A DNA stretch of 64,000 bases from Anaspis maculata (lineage: Eukaryota > Arthropoda > Insecta > Coleoptera > Scraptiidae): contig OX421964.1 of assembly GCA_949128115.1 (NCBI GenBank), forward strand, positions 31,116,177-31,180,176, written 5' to 3'. Of this stretch, positions 55,047-64,000 are shown one piece after another (within the stretch, counting starts at the first letter, position 1; the number at the start of each line of letters is the position of its first letter). Under the pieces are notes generated by a model that was given only the letters and a program-made list of their open reading frames with translations, ran no database searches and had not been told where the DNA came from. A program made the position numbers and the translations under genes.

Positions 55047-55835
55047 GCAGTGACGGATTAACCAATAGGCTAAGTAGGCTGCAGCCTAGGGCGTCTCGAT
55101 GAAAGGGGGCGCCGACCAAGGCAAAATTGGAAAAAGCATGAATTCGCAAAAAATGTTGTAGTTTCATGTTCCATATTCTTGCAATAATTTTAGGCCAGCT
55201 AGAAAAGTTGGAAAGGTACTTCTCGGGTCTTGGCATCCATTCCCAAGTGAAAAAATGCTATGGAAATAATGAATCGAAATGCTGGCAAGTAATAAATTAT
55301 GAATAAAATAATTAAATCTCATTATAGGGTGACTACCTACGCATCTTTGCTTGTAAAAAACTGGTAACTGTATCGAAAGTGAACCGTTGAAAAGGTGGAA
55401 GGTCTTTGCCCCATGGTGCCGGCGTAAGACACCGGGAAAAAGGTTGTGTTTCCGTTTATAGCTCAAGCGACGAAGCGAATGAATGTCACTCACCATCTTT
55501 GAAATAACATAAAATGACTTTTTTCAAGAATACAGACCTCTACCAATTAGAAATGAAAATCACCTGCCCACAGGCTAAAAGGGTCTATTCAGTCACTAGT
55601 AGTCACTAGTGTTTAACACTTTACATACCTACCTACTTACAGTGTGCTACTCTATGTTTGTATTAGTTTTGTTCTGTTCTTAAACAGCCTATAAATTTTT
55701 TTATTCAATCTTTGAAAATTGAGGAAAAAATCATGATGGATTTTTTTTCATTATTTGTTGTAGTTTCAGAAGTGAAGGGGAGGGGGCGCCGAAATGAATT
55801 AGCCTAGGGCGCCACTGCTTACTAATCCGCCACTG
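55047..55835. mobile_element. 789-bp hAT-like element, 8-bp duplication CCTAGACA
   Basis: Ends CAGTGACGGATTA at the left and TAATCCGCCACTG at the right match the CAGTGGCGGAT-type termini of hAT elements. CCTAGACA is repeated perfectly (55039-55046, 55836-55843). Inside, 'gcctagggcg' and 'gggggcgccgac' near the left end pair with 'gggggcgccgaaa' and 'gcctagggcgcc' near the right. The minus frame at 55164-55496 (110 codons) has no recognisable transposase motif, so the copy is non-autonomous. Confidence 0.85.
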
Positions 55836-55843
55836 CCTAGACA

Positions 55844-57329
55844 TCAAATGACAAATTCTTCTCAATGACAGTGAAGTTGAAAAAAAAAACTATGGTAGGT
55901 AAAGTTGTTGAATTCCCAAAACAAATTAAAAACCGGGGTAAACGCATGCAAATCCTCCCCCAAACGTGATTAATCGGATGTTTTCGCACCCTATATTGGA
56001 CGTGAACGTACCGGAGCTATCATTGCCAGTTCGATACCGTTCCGTAATTCCCCGATGTCTAGTCCGGGGCATACTGTCGCGCATAATCTTGTAAAGTTGT
56101 TACGCAACGAAACGCATACATTATTAAAACCCCACTTTCAATCAAAGTCGGATTAGTTAAAAGGCTTGTAATTGTGATTTGTGATCGGATTAGAGTCGTC
56201 GGGTTTGAGTTAACAGGACGCAAAACGAATAAAAAATTTCCACACCTAATACATTACAGCTTCGCACCGGGTCTTACCTATATCTGTGTGCATATACCCC
56301 ATTGTTATTCCTATTACCTAATGTCTAACAAGCGAGATAAGTCTTCCGCGGGTTATTATGATCATTGATCATATTTTTGTGTGTGTACGCCCGAGGCAGA
56401 GCATAAAATAACATATAAAGTGGGCGACCAATTGGTCGCCCAGTGGCAAAGTTTGGTCGCGTAGTGAAAGTTTGGTCGCGCAGTCAAAAAATATTCCTTC
56501 GCTACATTTTATCACTTATTCGTACTTCTGAGATTTTTCTTGGATGAAGCAATAATACTTAATTTCTTTTTAAATCAAAGTGACATCCACAATCAATGTC
56601 CACCATTTGTGACGTTGGAATTTCACAGAAAATTGTGATCTAGTCAATAAATCTTATGATGGGAAAAGGTCCTTATCCTAGTGGGTTTGAGGAAGGTTTT
56701 TCAGCAGAAGCCAATGGCCCGAATGACGACGATGAATTGGGAGAAACTGTTTATAGGGGAAGGGTGACTCCTTCATTTGTATCGTAAATGAAGTTTTCTT
56801 TTGTCTACTCCAGAATTGTCATCCAACGTACCTACGTCACAAGACCGAGATATTGTGGAAACAATAAATAAATCGTTAACAACTCCAGGAATCAAAGTGA
56901 CATGATTGCCACAGCTGGAGCGGAGGTCAAAAATCTTTTCGATAATAAAGCTGGTTCACCAGTTCACAGATGGTGTCGTTACTCTTTTTGCAAGTGAAAA
57001 TCTTCGTTCTCCTTTTTCAATGCTCGAGAGTTGCATGGCCTTGCTACCGTTTTTGCGAATTCAGTCGAAGCTTTCATTTTTCCAACACTGCATAGCGCAG
57101 GTCCAGAAAAGGGCTGTTTCCGTGCACACGATCATAAAAAGCTCCAAACAGTCGAGCTACTCAAAATATTCATTTCACCGATCCAATGTTTTGAATGAAT
57201 ACATTGTTTTGATATTTATCTGAAGCTCTTGGTCCATCATATTAAACAGGGTGTTTGCAAATTTGGGGTAGAAAATTAAACCGCAGTTACAGAAAATACG
57301 TCAAAAGTATCAGGAAAATGTTGAAAAAA
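55844..57329. other. Single-copy-looking stretch with candidate regulatory words
   Basis: 55950-56215 has an octamer-type ATGCAAAT, several bicoid/Otx-type words (GATTAATC, CGGATTAG twice) and balanced GC, compatible with an enhancer but unproven. 56421-56490 contains the perfect palindrome listed separately. From 56500 to 57230 I see only short frames. 57240 onward has an ACAGGGTG fragment. Confidence 0.35.
56421..56442. repeat. Perfect 22-bp palindrome followed by 'ggtcgcg' repeats
   Basis: GGGCGACC-AATT-GGTCGCCC, with one more T/A pair outside, reads the same on both strands. 'gtttggtcgcgtagt' and 'gtttggtcgcgcagt' follow at once, and 'ttttggtcgcgcac' appears at 57958. Possibly one end of a decayed fold-back. 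Confidence 0.55.
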
Positions 57330-57845
57330 AATCAGGGTTTTTAGTTTGGAAAATATGGAGGGTCCAAAGCAAAAGGTGGTCCTCCGACCCCCTCTGCATG
57401 TTGTCATTAATTTGAAAGATTTTAGTGAACTCTTTTAAACAGACCAAAAAGAAATATTTTTGAATCTTTAAATGTGTTCTGTCATTCTTTATTCTATACA
57501 GAGTGAGTCTTAAATCCTGAAAATCCATTTTTTTTTAAATGCATGCAGAAAATTTCATATAAGAACCATTTGTGTTATTTGTTGCTCTACATCAGTTTTA
57601 TAACCTCTAGAACCTTCCACCGGCATTTTCGAGGCAGATAAATTTTTACGATTTATGACTTACCCTGTACACTAAATACAATTACCAGAACACATTCAAA
57701 GGTTGAAAAAATTTGCTTTTTGGTCTGATGGGAAGAGTTTCCTGGAATCTTTTTAAATCTCGAGGATGAAAGGGGCCGAAGGACCACCTTTTGACAATCC
57801 ATATTTCCAAAAAACTGCAGTTCCATTAGATTTCTGGAACGACCT
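57330..57845. mobile_element. Imperfect palindrome with an inner TACAG-type element
   Basis: The left arm (57330-57497: 'ttggaaaatatgga', 'aaaaggtggtcctccg', 'agaccaaaaag') pairs with the right arm (57690-57845: 'ctttttggtct', 'cggaaggaccacctttt', 'tccatatttccaa'). The middle, 57498-57671, has ends TACAGAGTGAGTC and GACTTACCCTGTA and may be a separate small insertion or the loop. Non-coding. Confidence 0.6.
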
Positions 57846-58396
57846 TGAATGAAGTTTTTTTTTTGTGATTTAAAAAAAAATGGGGGCCGTTTAACTCTCT
57901 GGCCCGCCTTAATTTGAAAAAATTTCGCCTGCGGCGCCAAACTGAAGCATCATGACTTTTGGTCGCGCACTTGAAATTCCTTAAAATATGCTCTGGCCCG
58001 AGGCGATTGGAAAACATTTCATAAATCATTTGTTGTGCTCATTCCGCTTCTTGAAAAGCGCGGATAATGGAAGAGCGGTGTCTGATGAAGTTATAAATGA
58101 AGTTATCAAAGTGGAACAATGAAAGGTGAGAATTAAATAATTGCCATGTACAAAAATTGTTTTCATACGCGCATTTCCATTCAAATCCATTATTAGGGAA
58201 ATCCTTGTATCCTTGTATATCATGTAGGTACAGGAGAGAGCACCGAATTTTGTACATCGAAGTTTTTATCATCCTAAAATAAGTGACATGGCGACAGAGT
58301 ATAAACAAAGCACCGATAACAGACTATACAGGTTGTTCGCCGACGAGCCGACCCGGAGAGGCTTCGAAACAATTATTATTATTATCCTACCCTACC
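57846..58396. other. No gene seen
   Basis: Short minus-strand frames (65-95 codons) without recognisable motifs. No repeat identified. Confidence 0.35.
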
Positions 58397-58422
58397 AATA
58401 ATAATAATAATAATAATAATAA
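58397..58422. repeat. (AAT)n microsatellite
   Basis: About nine AAT units, preceded at 58372-58385 by ATT units, so the two could form a hairpin. Confidence 0.85.
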
Positions 58423-58810
58423 ACAGCTAAACTATATCCACTCACACACAAAATAGAAATTCATTTTACAAACTTCCTACCTTGACGGTCGCATCATCGA
58501 TTACCTGGTTAACATCATCAGCTTCGAATAAGAGTTCTTTTCATTCCAGGAGAAAGATCAGATATCATCTATAAAATTCAGTTGAATGCTGTAGCAGCAA
58601 TATTAGCTTCGGAGAAGGATGTTTGATTCCGAACTGATTACTATTATTAACAATTACGACTCTATCGAAGGATTCGAACCTTCGTTCCAACAAGCACGAT
58701 TTTATTTCAATCTCAGCACATAATCAAACTTTCAACGGTTCTCAAATTGAGCACGTTCCGAATGACTTTGATATTCTACGATGAACCTAGAGAAGGCTCA
58801 ATCGTATAAA
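58423..58810. other. No gene seen; T-arm-like motif at about 58660-58680
   Basis: On the minus strand CGAAGGTTCGAATCCTTCG is a perfect tRNA T-arm/B box, but no A box or acceptor stem accompanies it. It is at most a SINE remnant. Confidence 0.3.
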
Positions 58811-58975
58811 GGTGCGTTCAGTCAGCTTATTTAGCCGCAAGTTTTAGTTTTAGTCGCAAGCGCAGCGGCGCCCATTGGCTCTTACGAACCAGCCTCCTCA
58901 GAACAGCCAATAAAGCGATGCAGCGCTTACGGTTAAAATTAAAACTTGCGGCTGAATAAGTTGACTGAACGCACC
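58811..58975. mobile_element. 165-bp MITE, TTAA-type, copy 2
   Basis: Ends GGTGCGTTCAGTCAGCTTAT and ATAAGTTGACTGAACGCACC; TTAA follows (58976-58979). The centre is inverted relative to 49428-49591 ('aaccagcctcctcagaacagcc'). The two copies are about 85% alike by eye. Confidence 0.8.
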
Positions 58976-59580
58976 TTAAGTTTCTAGATCTGACCCACCA
59001 GGTCTGGCTTTCCGTTTACCGCGATCACAGTGGGTGCTTTCCACCTAGACGGTACAAATGCCACCAGACAGAACAAGTTTCCATAGTTTAGCACAAAATT
59101 TTAAGTGATCCAATGATTCCAATGAACAATGGCAAGTGTACCAAACTTGAGGCTAGGTGGAAAGCACCCAGTGCGATCGTCCGAATGGCCCAGGGACACG
59201 AATACCTTTTCTGTAAAAGACTCGGTAAAAGATACCCAAAAAAGAGCGAGGCGGGAGCTGTGACTCATTGTAGAACAGACACCACCAACATGTTAGCAGA
59301 TTCAGAGGAAAAACGTGCAAGAGCCCCATCAAACATCTTCAACGACAAGGTTTATCCAAATCTACAAATCAGCGGAAACTTTGTACTCCTCCTTCACCAA
59401 AACCAATGATTGAAAAGTATCTAATGAGAATAGTCATAGATTTCTCAAATACAGCTCACCAGAAGTATAACTCTCCGCTCGCCGAGATCGCCACTCCGTC
59501 GCAAGAGGCGTTGCGCCGTACGAGAGCTTCCTTCTGTCATTCGGGGGTCTCAACTCGACTTCCTAAAGAAGGATCCTGCT
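58976..59580. repeat. Dispersed repeat shared with 35335-35620, MITE-interrupted
   Basis: 'gtttctagatct', 'caccaggtctgg', 'accgcgatcaca', 'atcgtccgaatggcc' and 'gctcgccgagatcgccac' follow the order seen at 35335-35620. The MITE at 59027-59172 lies in the middle. The frame 59113-59409 starts inside the MITE and continues into the repeat; no family is recognised. Confidence 0.5.
59027..59172. mobile_element. 146-bp MITE nested in the dispersed repeat
   Basis: Arms GTGGGTGCTTTCCACCTAG and CTAGGTGGAAAGCACCCA; 'cgatc' lies outside on both sides, a possible duplication. The other copy of the host repeat (near 35385) lacks this insertion. Confidence 0.75.
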
Positions 59581-60359
59581 ATGGAAAGAGCGTGATAACA
59601 GTGGCAACAAAAGCGTTAACATGCAATGACACACTGCAGTTTTCTCTTTGTCTGTATGCATATTCTCTTTCTTTTCACGTTTTCCGCGCTGGTTTTCTTG
59701 CTTTGTGTTGTTTGGAAAACGAGAGTCAAGTATTGCGAACCGTTTTTAGCTTATTTCCGCCCAACAACCCACTTCGCTCCCCGGTACCGCTAGTGTGATA
59801 TATTTTTCAAAACTACAGGATTTCTACGCTTTCAAGCGGTTGTTCGCCATGTTAGTGTAGTTTTCAAAGTACCTACGTGTTCGAGTGCAGCGAGTCGTTT
59901 TTATCGTTTCTATCCGCCCAACACCACATCTTGCTTCCCAGTCCCGTTGGTGTGACTTTTTACACTAAACTAGAACATCATCACAAGGTTCTCAGTCCTA
60001 AGACTGGTTGGATGCGTACCTCCGTCCTTCCCTATCCTGCGCTAACCTAAGCATTTCCCTAAAGGTCGAACATCCTACATCTTCCAACTATCTGGGAGCA
60101 GTAAAAATATAAATTAGAGCAATAATAATGAATAATAAATAATTAGAGCAGTAATCTAACCTGGGTCTACCTCTGCTTCTCTTTATTTCCACCTCCGCCT
60201 CGAGTATATCTCGAACATGAGGGGGACATCTAGGCCACACATTATTAAATTTTCATCCTCAACCCCGAGTTCAACCCCTTCGCTCCCACCCTACACCCTA
60301 CTTTAGAATTTCAAATAGCACTTCCTATGTTGTGATACATCAAATTGAAGGTAATAAAA
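59581..60359. other. No gene seen
   Basis: Two diverged direct segments ('ttcgctccccggtaccgctagtgtga' and 'cttgcttcccagtcccgttggtgtga', with 'ttatttccgcccaaca' and 'tctatccgcccaaca') lie at about 59755-59795 and 59915-59955, a small tandem duplication of about 160 bp. The rest is unrecognised. Confidence 0.4.
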
Positions 60360-60826
60360 TTCTCACTGTTTTTTCTAAGAAACGAGGAAGTTTTCAGGGA
60401 ATAAAAAATTGGGCTCATTGAAAATGGCGATTTCGAGATGTTTTCTAAAGTTTCAAGCCCAAAATTTCCAAAATGAAGCCTCTAATCAAAATTTTGCAGG
60501 AGTAAAATGCAAGAGTACAATAGGGGGTAAAAAATAGGGGGGAAATATGAAGACACCCCCCATCATCTACGCCCCTGGTTTTTGTTTCTAAACACGTGGC
60601 TATAATTCAATAAAGACCTATTCTGGTTAACTTTGTTCCAAATTTGAACAAAATCAGTTGAACGGTTCAAAAGTTATGTCAAAAAATCGATTTTAAAAAG
60701 TCAACTTGAACATCCTGTATCTTTTTAACGGAGCATTTTAGGACATCGAAGTTATATTTTTTCCTGGTCAATTTTTGATGGGGAATCTCCCCCAGAAGTT
60801 TGTATCACCATTTTGGAAACATCCTA
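60360..60826. repeat. Half copy of the 60827-61874 fold-back
   Basis: 'aatggcgatttcgagatgttt', 'tctaatcaaaattttgca', 'cccctggtttttgt' and 'gaacggttcaaaagttatg' match the arm of 60827-61874. Only one arm; adjacent to the complete element. Confidence 0.65.
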
Positions 60827-61874
60827 TACAGGGTGGTCCTCGTTTTATGTCATTAAGTTCAAGGATCAATAGAAAATGGAAAATGAAGGGCACTTTCTCC
60901 AGAAAACATATTTTAGAAATGCCTAATAACAGAGATACAGCCCTTCAAAGATGGAAATAAATAATGGTTTTTTCCGCATAACTTTTGAACCGTTCAACCG
61001 ATTTTATTCAAAACAGATCCAAAGGTTTACTGAAGTTTATCCCCTGTCGAACAATCATAACATATTCCATAAAAAAGTTTCAGGAGCGTAGATATCAGGG
61101 GGTGTTCCTACTCCCCCCCCCCTATTTCTCACCTACCAGTTATTTTTAAAAACTGTTCATAATTTTGAATTCTACGTTCAATTTAGAAGAAAAAGTCACT
61201 CTTGCAAAATTTTGATTAGAGGCTTCGTTTAGGAGATATTCGAGTTTGAAACTTTGAAAAACATCCCGAAATCGCCACTTTCCAGAACCCAAATTGTTTT
61301 TTTCCTAAAAAATTCCCGTGTTTTGGAAAAAATAGTGGTTTATCAACTTGGAAATTCTAGAAAACTTATTTCAGCTGAGAAATCATGAGTTTCTTTGGAT
61401 TTAAATTTTTAGACCTTTGAAAGTGGCGATTTCGGGCTGTTTCCCAAAGTTTCAAACCCAAATATCTCCTAAACAAAGCCTCCAATCAAAATTTTGCAAC
61501 AGTGATTTTTTCTTCAAAATTGAACGTAGAATTTGAAATTATGAACAGTTTTCAAAAAAAATCAGGGGGGTGAAAAATAAGGGAGGAAAAGTAAGGTCAC
61601 CCCCTAATGTCCAAGCCCCTGAAACATTTTTATGAAAGATGTTATGATTGTTCGACAGAGGATAATTTCAGTGAACCTTTGGTTCTATTTATAATCAAAT
61701 CGGTTGGACGGTTCAAAAGTTATGCGAAAAGAACGATTATATATTTCCAACTTTGAAGGGCTGTATCTCTGTTATTAGGCATTTCTCGAATATGTTTTCT
61801 GGAGAAAGTCCCCTTCATTTTTTATTCTCTATCGATCCTTGAATTTAATGACATAAAAGTCGGACCACCCTGTA
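60827..61874. mobile_element. 1.05-kb fold-back with TACAGGGTGGTCC ends
   Basis: Left end TACAGGGTGGTCCTCGTTTT and right end GTCGGACCACCCTGTA. The arms pair through 'tgtcattaagttcaaggatc', 'agaaatgcctaataacagagatacagccc', 'acttttgaaccgt' and 'tttcaaac'. Centre near 61350. TA is probably the target. Non-coding. Confidence 0.8.
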
Positions 61875-62246
61875 TATAGATATTAAAAATAATTGAAAAC
61901 TGACTTATATTGTACGTCAGTGTTCATTACTGATCCACTCACCCAGCTGTAACTCACCCTATCGTATTATAGTTTTGTCACTCATGCCCTACTCCTAGTA
62001 TCATCATGGGGCCCTCGTTAAGTCTATGTATGGAACCGAGACTTGAATATAGGTACATAGGTACCTAGGTACCTACTTACTAGCTGGAATAAAAAGGGAG
62101 TCAATAAACAACAGGGAATGGTGCCTACCCTACCATAAATAACAAGAGCCTTTCCTCACTCAACCATATCAGGCCTCTTCCTCCTTTTTCACCTTCAAGT
62201 AGGGCTTCAAATCAAAGTGAGGTCCTGTAGGTGCATGGAAAATACA
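61875..62246. other. No gene; TAGGTACC-rich
   Basis: It contains 'aggtacataggtacctaggtacctactta' near 62051-62080, a self-complementary cluster of GGTACC words. Otherwise unrecognised. Confidence 0.4.
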
Positions 62247-62550
62247 GGTGTCCAAAATATCACGCCCTTGATCACGCCGCTTTTAAAAAAATAGGTAATA
62301 AGGGGGTGAAAAATTATCTCATTAAATTTTTTCAAAAGCGGTCGTCCTAATCTAAAAACTTGTGGAATTTATATACAGAAGACTGCATTGTCAAGAGACG
62401 TCTTCCCTCTCGCCGCTATACTTACCTCTTTAAGTTGGGACCAAACATTTTCCAGAGCTTGCTCACACGACATAGCCTGCAGCTGGGATAGAGCCGCCAT
62501 ATCTATTTGTACCCAATCCGTGTTGTACCCGAATAGTGCTTTTTGAAATC
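62247..62550 (-). pseudogene. mariner-like transposase tail and 3' terminal inverted repeat
   Basis: In minus sense the frame ends 'ENVWSQLKEVSIAARGKTSL' followed by DNAVFCI and a stop near 62397, then 3' UTR. The element end CAGGTGTCCAAAATATCACG (plus sense, from 62247) lies next to TA. The tail resembles the plus-strand relic at 63570-63913 (DNAVFYT). The catalytic part is absent. Confidence 0.6.
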
Positions 62551-62558
62551 ATGCAGTA

Positions 62559-63517
62559 GGGGAGACCGGGGATGGTTGGCACACTTTTCAGATTCGATTT
62601 TTTTCTCGACAAAACATGCTATATAAAGTTCCTGTTATGATGTCGGAGTTAAGAGTCATGCTTTGGCTAAAAATTGTTGAAGTCAAATTAGACATATTCT
62701 TCTGCGTTTTGGTTTTATGATTTCTTTTTCTAACCAATGTAAGCGTGCCAACTGACCCCGATCCAGGGGCAGGTTGGCACACATGCAGGGGTAAATTGGC
62801 ACATGAAAAATATAGAATCAGAAAAAAGAACAAAATGGAACATGTACCTTTTAACTGAAATACATTGAGTTTAGTCCATATCCCACTCAACTACACAAAA
62901 ATACAAGAACTGAAACGAACAATAAACAATATTTCAGAAATATCAAAACATAATAAAATACTAATATGAAAAAATACAGACAAATACATAATTGATAACT
63001 AATACTCATATTTGTATTGTTGTACTGTTGTACTGTTGTCAATATCTATAATAAAAATTACAATGAAATGCATGATCATATATCATGATCGAAATACCCA
63101 CTGAAATACACGGTGCCAACATACCCCGTCAGAGAGTGCCAACTAGCCCCAGAGTGGAATATTAGGCTAAATAATTTTTTTATATAAAAACTGCTCATTA
63201 TTATTGAATACAAAGACTGGAATATCAAAACGAATAGGCATGCATTAAGTGAAACAAAAAAGTATACATCAGGATATGATTTTATGCAAAAAAACGTGAT
63301 ATTTTCAGAGACGTTAAAAATGTACTCACTTAGCGCGAAAAATGTAAATTGTCAATAGTGTCAAATTAACAGACGTCATAACGTTCTAACTTTCGCACAC
63401 TATTCCAGTAGATGACAGCACAGTCCACTTCTAATTTAATAGAGTTCCGGCGGTAATTTTTCGAAATTTTGGCCCTGTGTCAACCTAGCCCTGGTATCAA
63501 CTCGCCCCGGTCTCCCC
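62559..63517. mobile_element. 959-bp element with GGGGAGACCGGGG ends, TA-flanked
   Basis: The left end GGGGAGACCGGGG and right end CCCCGGTCTCCCC are perfect inverted repeats with TA on both sides. The interior repeats 'ggttggcaca', 'gtgccaactgaccccg' and 'gtgccaactagcccc'. No transposase frame (minus frame 62588-62890 unrecognised). It lies between two oppositely oriented mariner-like tails. Confidence 0.75.
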
Positions 63518-63569
63518 TACCTACCTACAGCAGGTGCTGCGGCGAATATTTTTTCTTCGAGGTAACACC

Positions 63570-63913
63570 ACAAGATGAAGTCTACTAAAGTTAGATCGGG
63601 ACGTAGCTCAGAGGATGTTTCCCGGACGGGTGGTTTCCAAATTGGGGGACATCAGTTTGGTCTCCAGGAAGTCCCGATCTAAAACCCCGTTGAACTTTTT
63701 TTGTCGGGTTCCTCCGAGGGTTCCTCAATATCAATGGAATGGGAAAGCTGTCACCGTAGCTTCTGCTACACTGGATGAATTAAAAAACAATATTCTTGAA
63801 GAAATAGCAGCTATTCCAGCTACCATGTAACTAAGGTGAATTTCAGGTCCCGACTTGAGAAAATCCAGCGGCGAAAGGGAAGACGTCTTGACAATGCAGT
63901 CTTCTATACATAA
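63570..63913 (+). pseudogene. mariner-like transposase C-terminal relic
   Basis: 'QD' (63570-63575) is followed by 'MFPGRVVSKLGDI' (63615), then, after a +1 shift, 'WSPGSPDLKP' (63658), 'LDELKNNILEEIAAIPATM' in the first frame, and after another shift 'VNFRSRLEKIQRRKGRRLDN' with AVFYT and a stop at 63911-63913. The D of QD and the D of SPDL are about 34 residues apart, as in the D34D motif of mariner transposases. Two frameshifts and an in-frame stop make it dead. Confidence 0.75.
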
Positions 63914-64000
63914 ATTTCCTAAGTTTTTGGAATGGGATTGCTTTAAAAAAAATAAGATCATTTCTTACCCCTTTACCGATTTCTTTAAAAGCGGCGCAAC
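63914..64000. repeat. 3' region of the mariner-like relic, cut by the window end
   Basis: 'acccctttaccgatttctttaaaagcggcg' is the reverse complement of 62280-62305 ('cgccgcttttaaaaaaataggtaataaggggg'), so the terminal inverted repeat should lie just beyond 64000. Confidence 0.6.

Noticed and set aside
58660..58680. tRNA T-arm (GGTTCGAATCC) on the minus strand
   Set aside because: No A box, anticodon arm or acceptor stem at the expected distance; at most a SINE fragment.
63596..63682. tRNA-like start (GGGACGTAGCTCAGAGG) with complementary TCGGGAC/GTCCCGA ends
   Set aside because: No B box or T-arm is present, and the same bases encode the mariner-like MFPGR...SPDL motifs. The tRNA resemblance is coincidental.

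Overview
This is animal nuclear DNA, most likely from an arthropod and probably an insect. The sequence is AT-rich and has no operons, no bacterial-style ribosome sites and no long intact reading frame. It carries insect-type mobile elements (LINE 3' ends, mariner-like and hAT-like DNA elements, Ty3-type solo LTRs) and many scattered TAGGTA/TACCTAC runs. The exact order is not decided by anything I can see. No complete host protein-coding gene was found, and nearly every open frame in the window is short and unsupported.

The window is dominated by repeats, most of them inverted repeats (fold-back elements or MITEs) of 0.1-2.6 kb. The left part (1-8.8 kb) holds one Helitron-like element, several small palindromes, an 880-bp fold-back and a truncated LINE. 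From 8.8 to 20.2 kb there are large palindromes. They include a 6.4-kb nest (11383-17800) in which a TTA-flanked fold-back has been invaded by a Helitron-like element, a second fold-back of the same type, a tRNA-like SINE head and a third fold-back. At 20.5-21.4 kb lies a GC-rich island with a possible short intron. At 21.4-28.7 kb come a mariner-type transposase tail, a 2.8-kb Helitron-like element carrying a tandem array and a LINE insertion, and further palindromes. At 28.7-32.2 kb there is a 2.6-kb fold-back with internal tandem units and a MITE made of GATTTCCAAT repeats.

The stretch 32.5-38.8 kb is the quietest and looks mostly single-copy. It contains a good hammerhead-ribozyme-like motif on the minus strand at about 37.85 kb. 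From 38.8 to 46 kb repeats return: fold-backs with nested MITEs, the inverted partner of the Helitron-like element, and a fold-back carrying a SAP-like peptide. Two solo LTRs of one family (46.4 and 48.8 kb) sit in opposite orientation at GTAT sites. From 49.4 to 55 kb lie small MITEs and a degenerate inverted complex with SINE heads, a tandem duplication and a TATA-containing module. An hAT-like element with an 8-bp target duplication is at 55.0-55.8 kb. The right end (57-64 kb) has more palindromes and two mariner-like transposase tails in opposite orientation around a TA-flanked GGGGAGACC element.

Nothing here forms a pathway. The interest lies in element architecture: several insertions can be proven inside the window because an uninterrupted paralogue or opposite arm shows the empty site.
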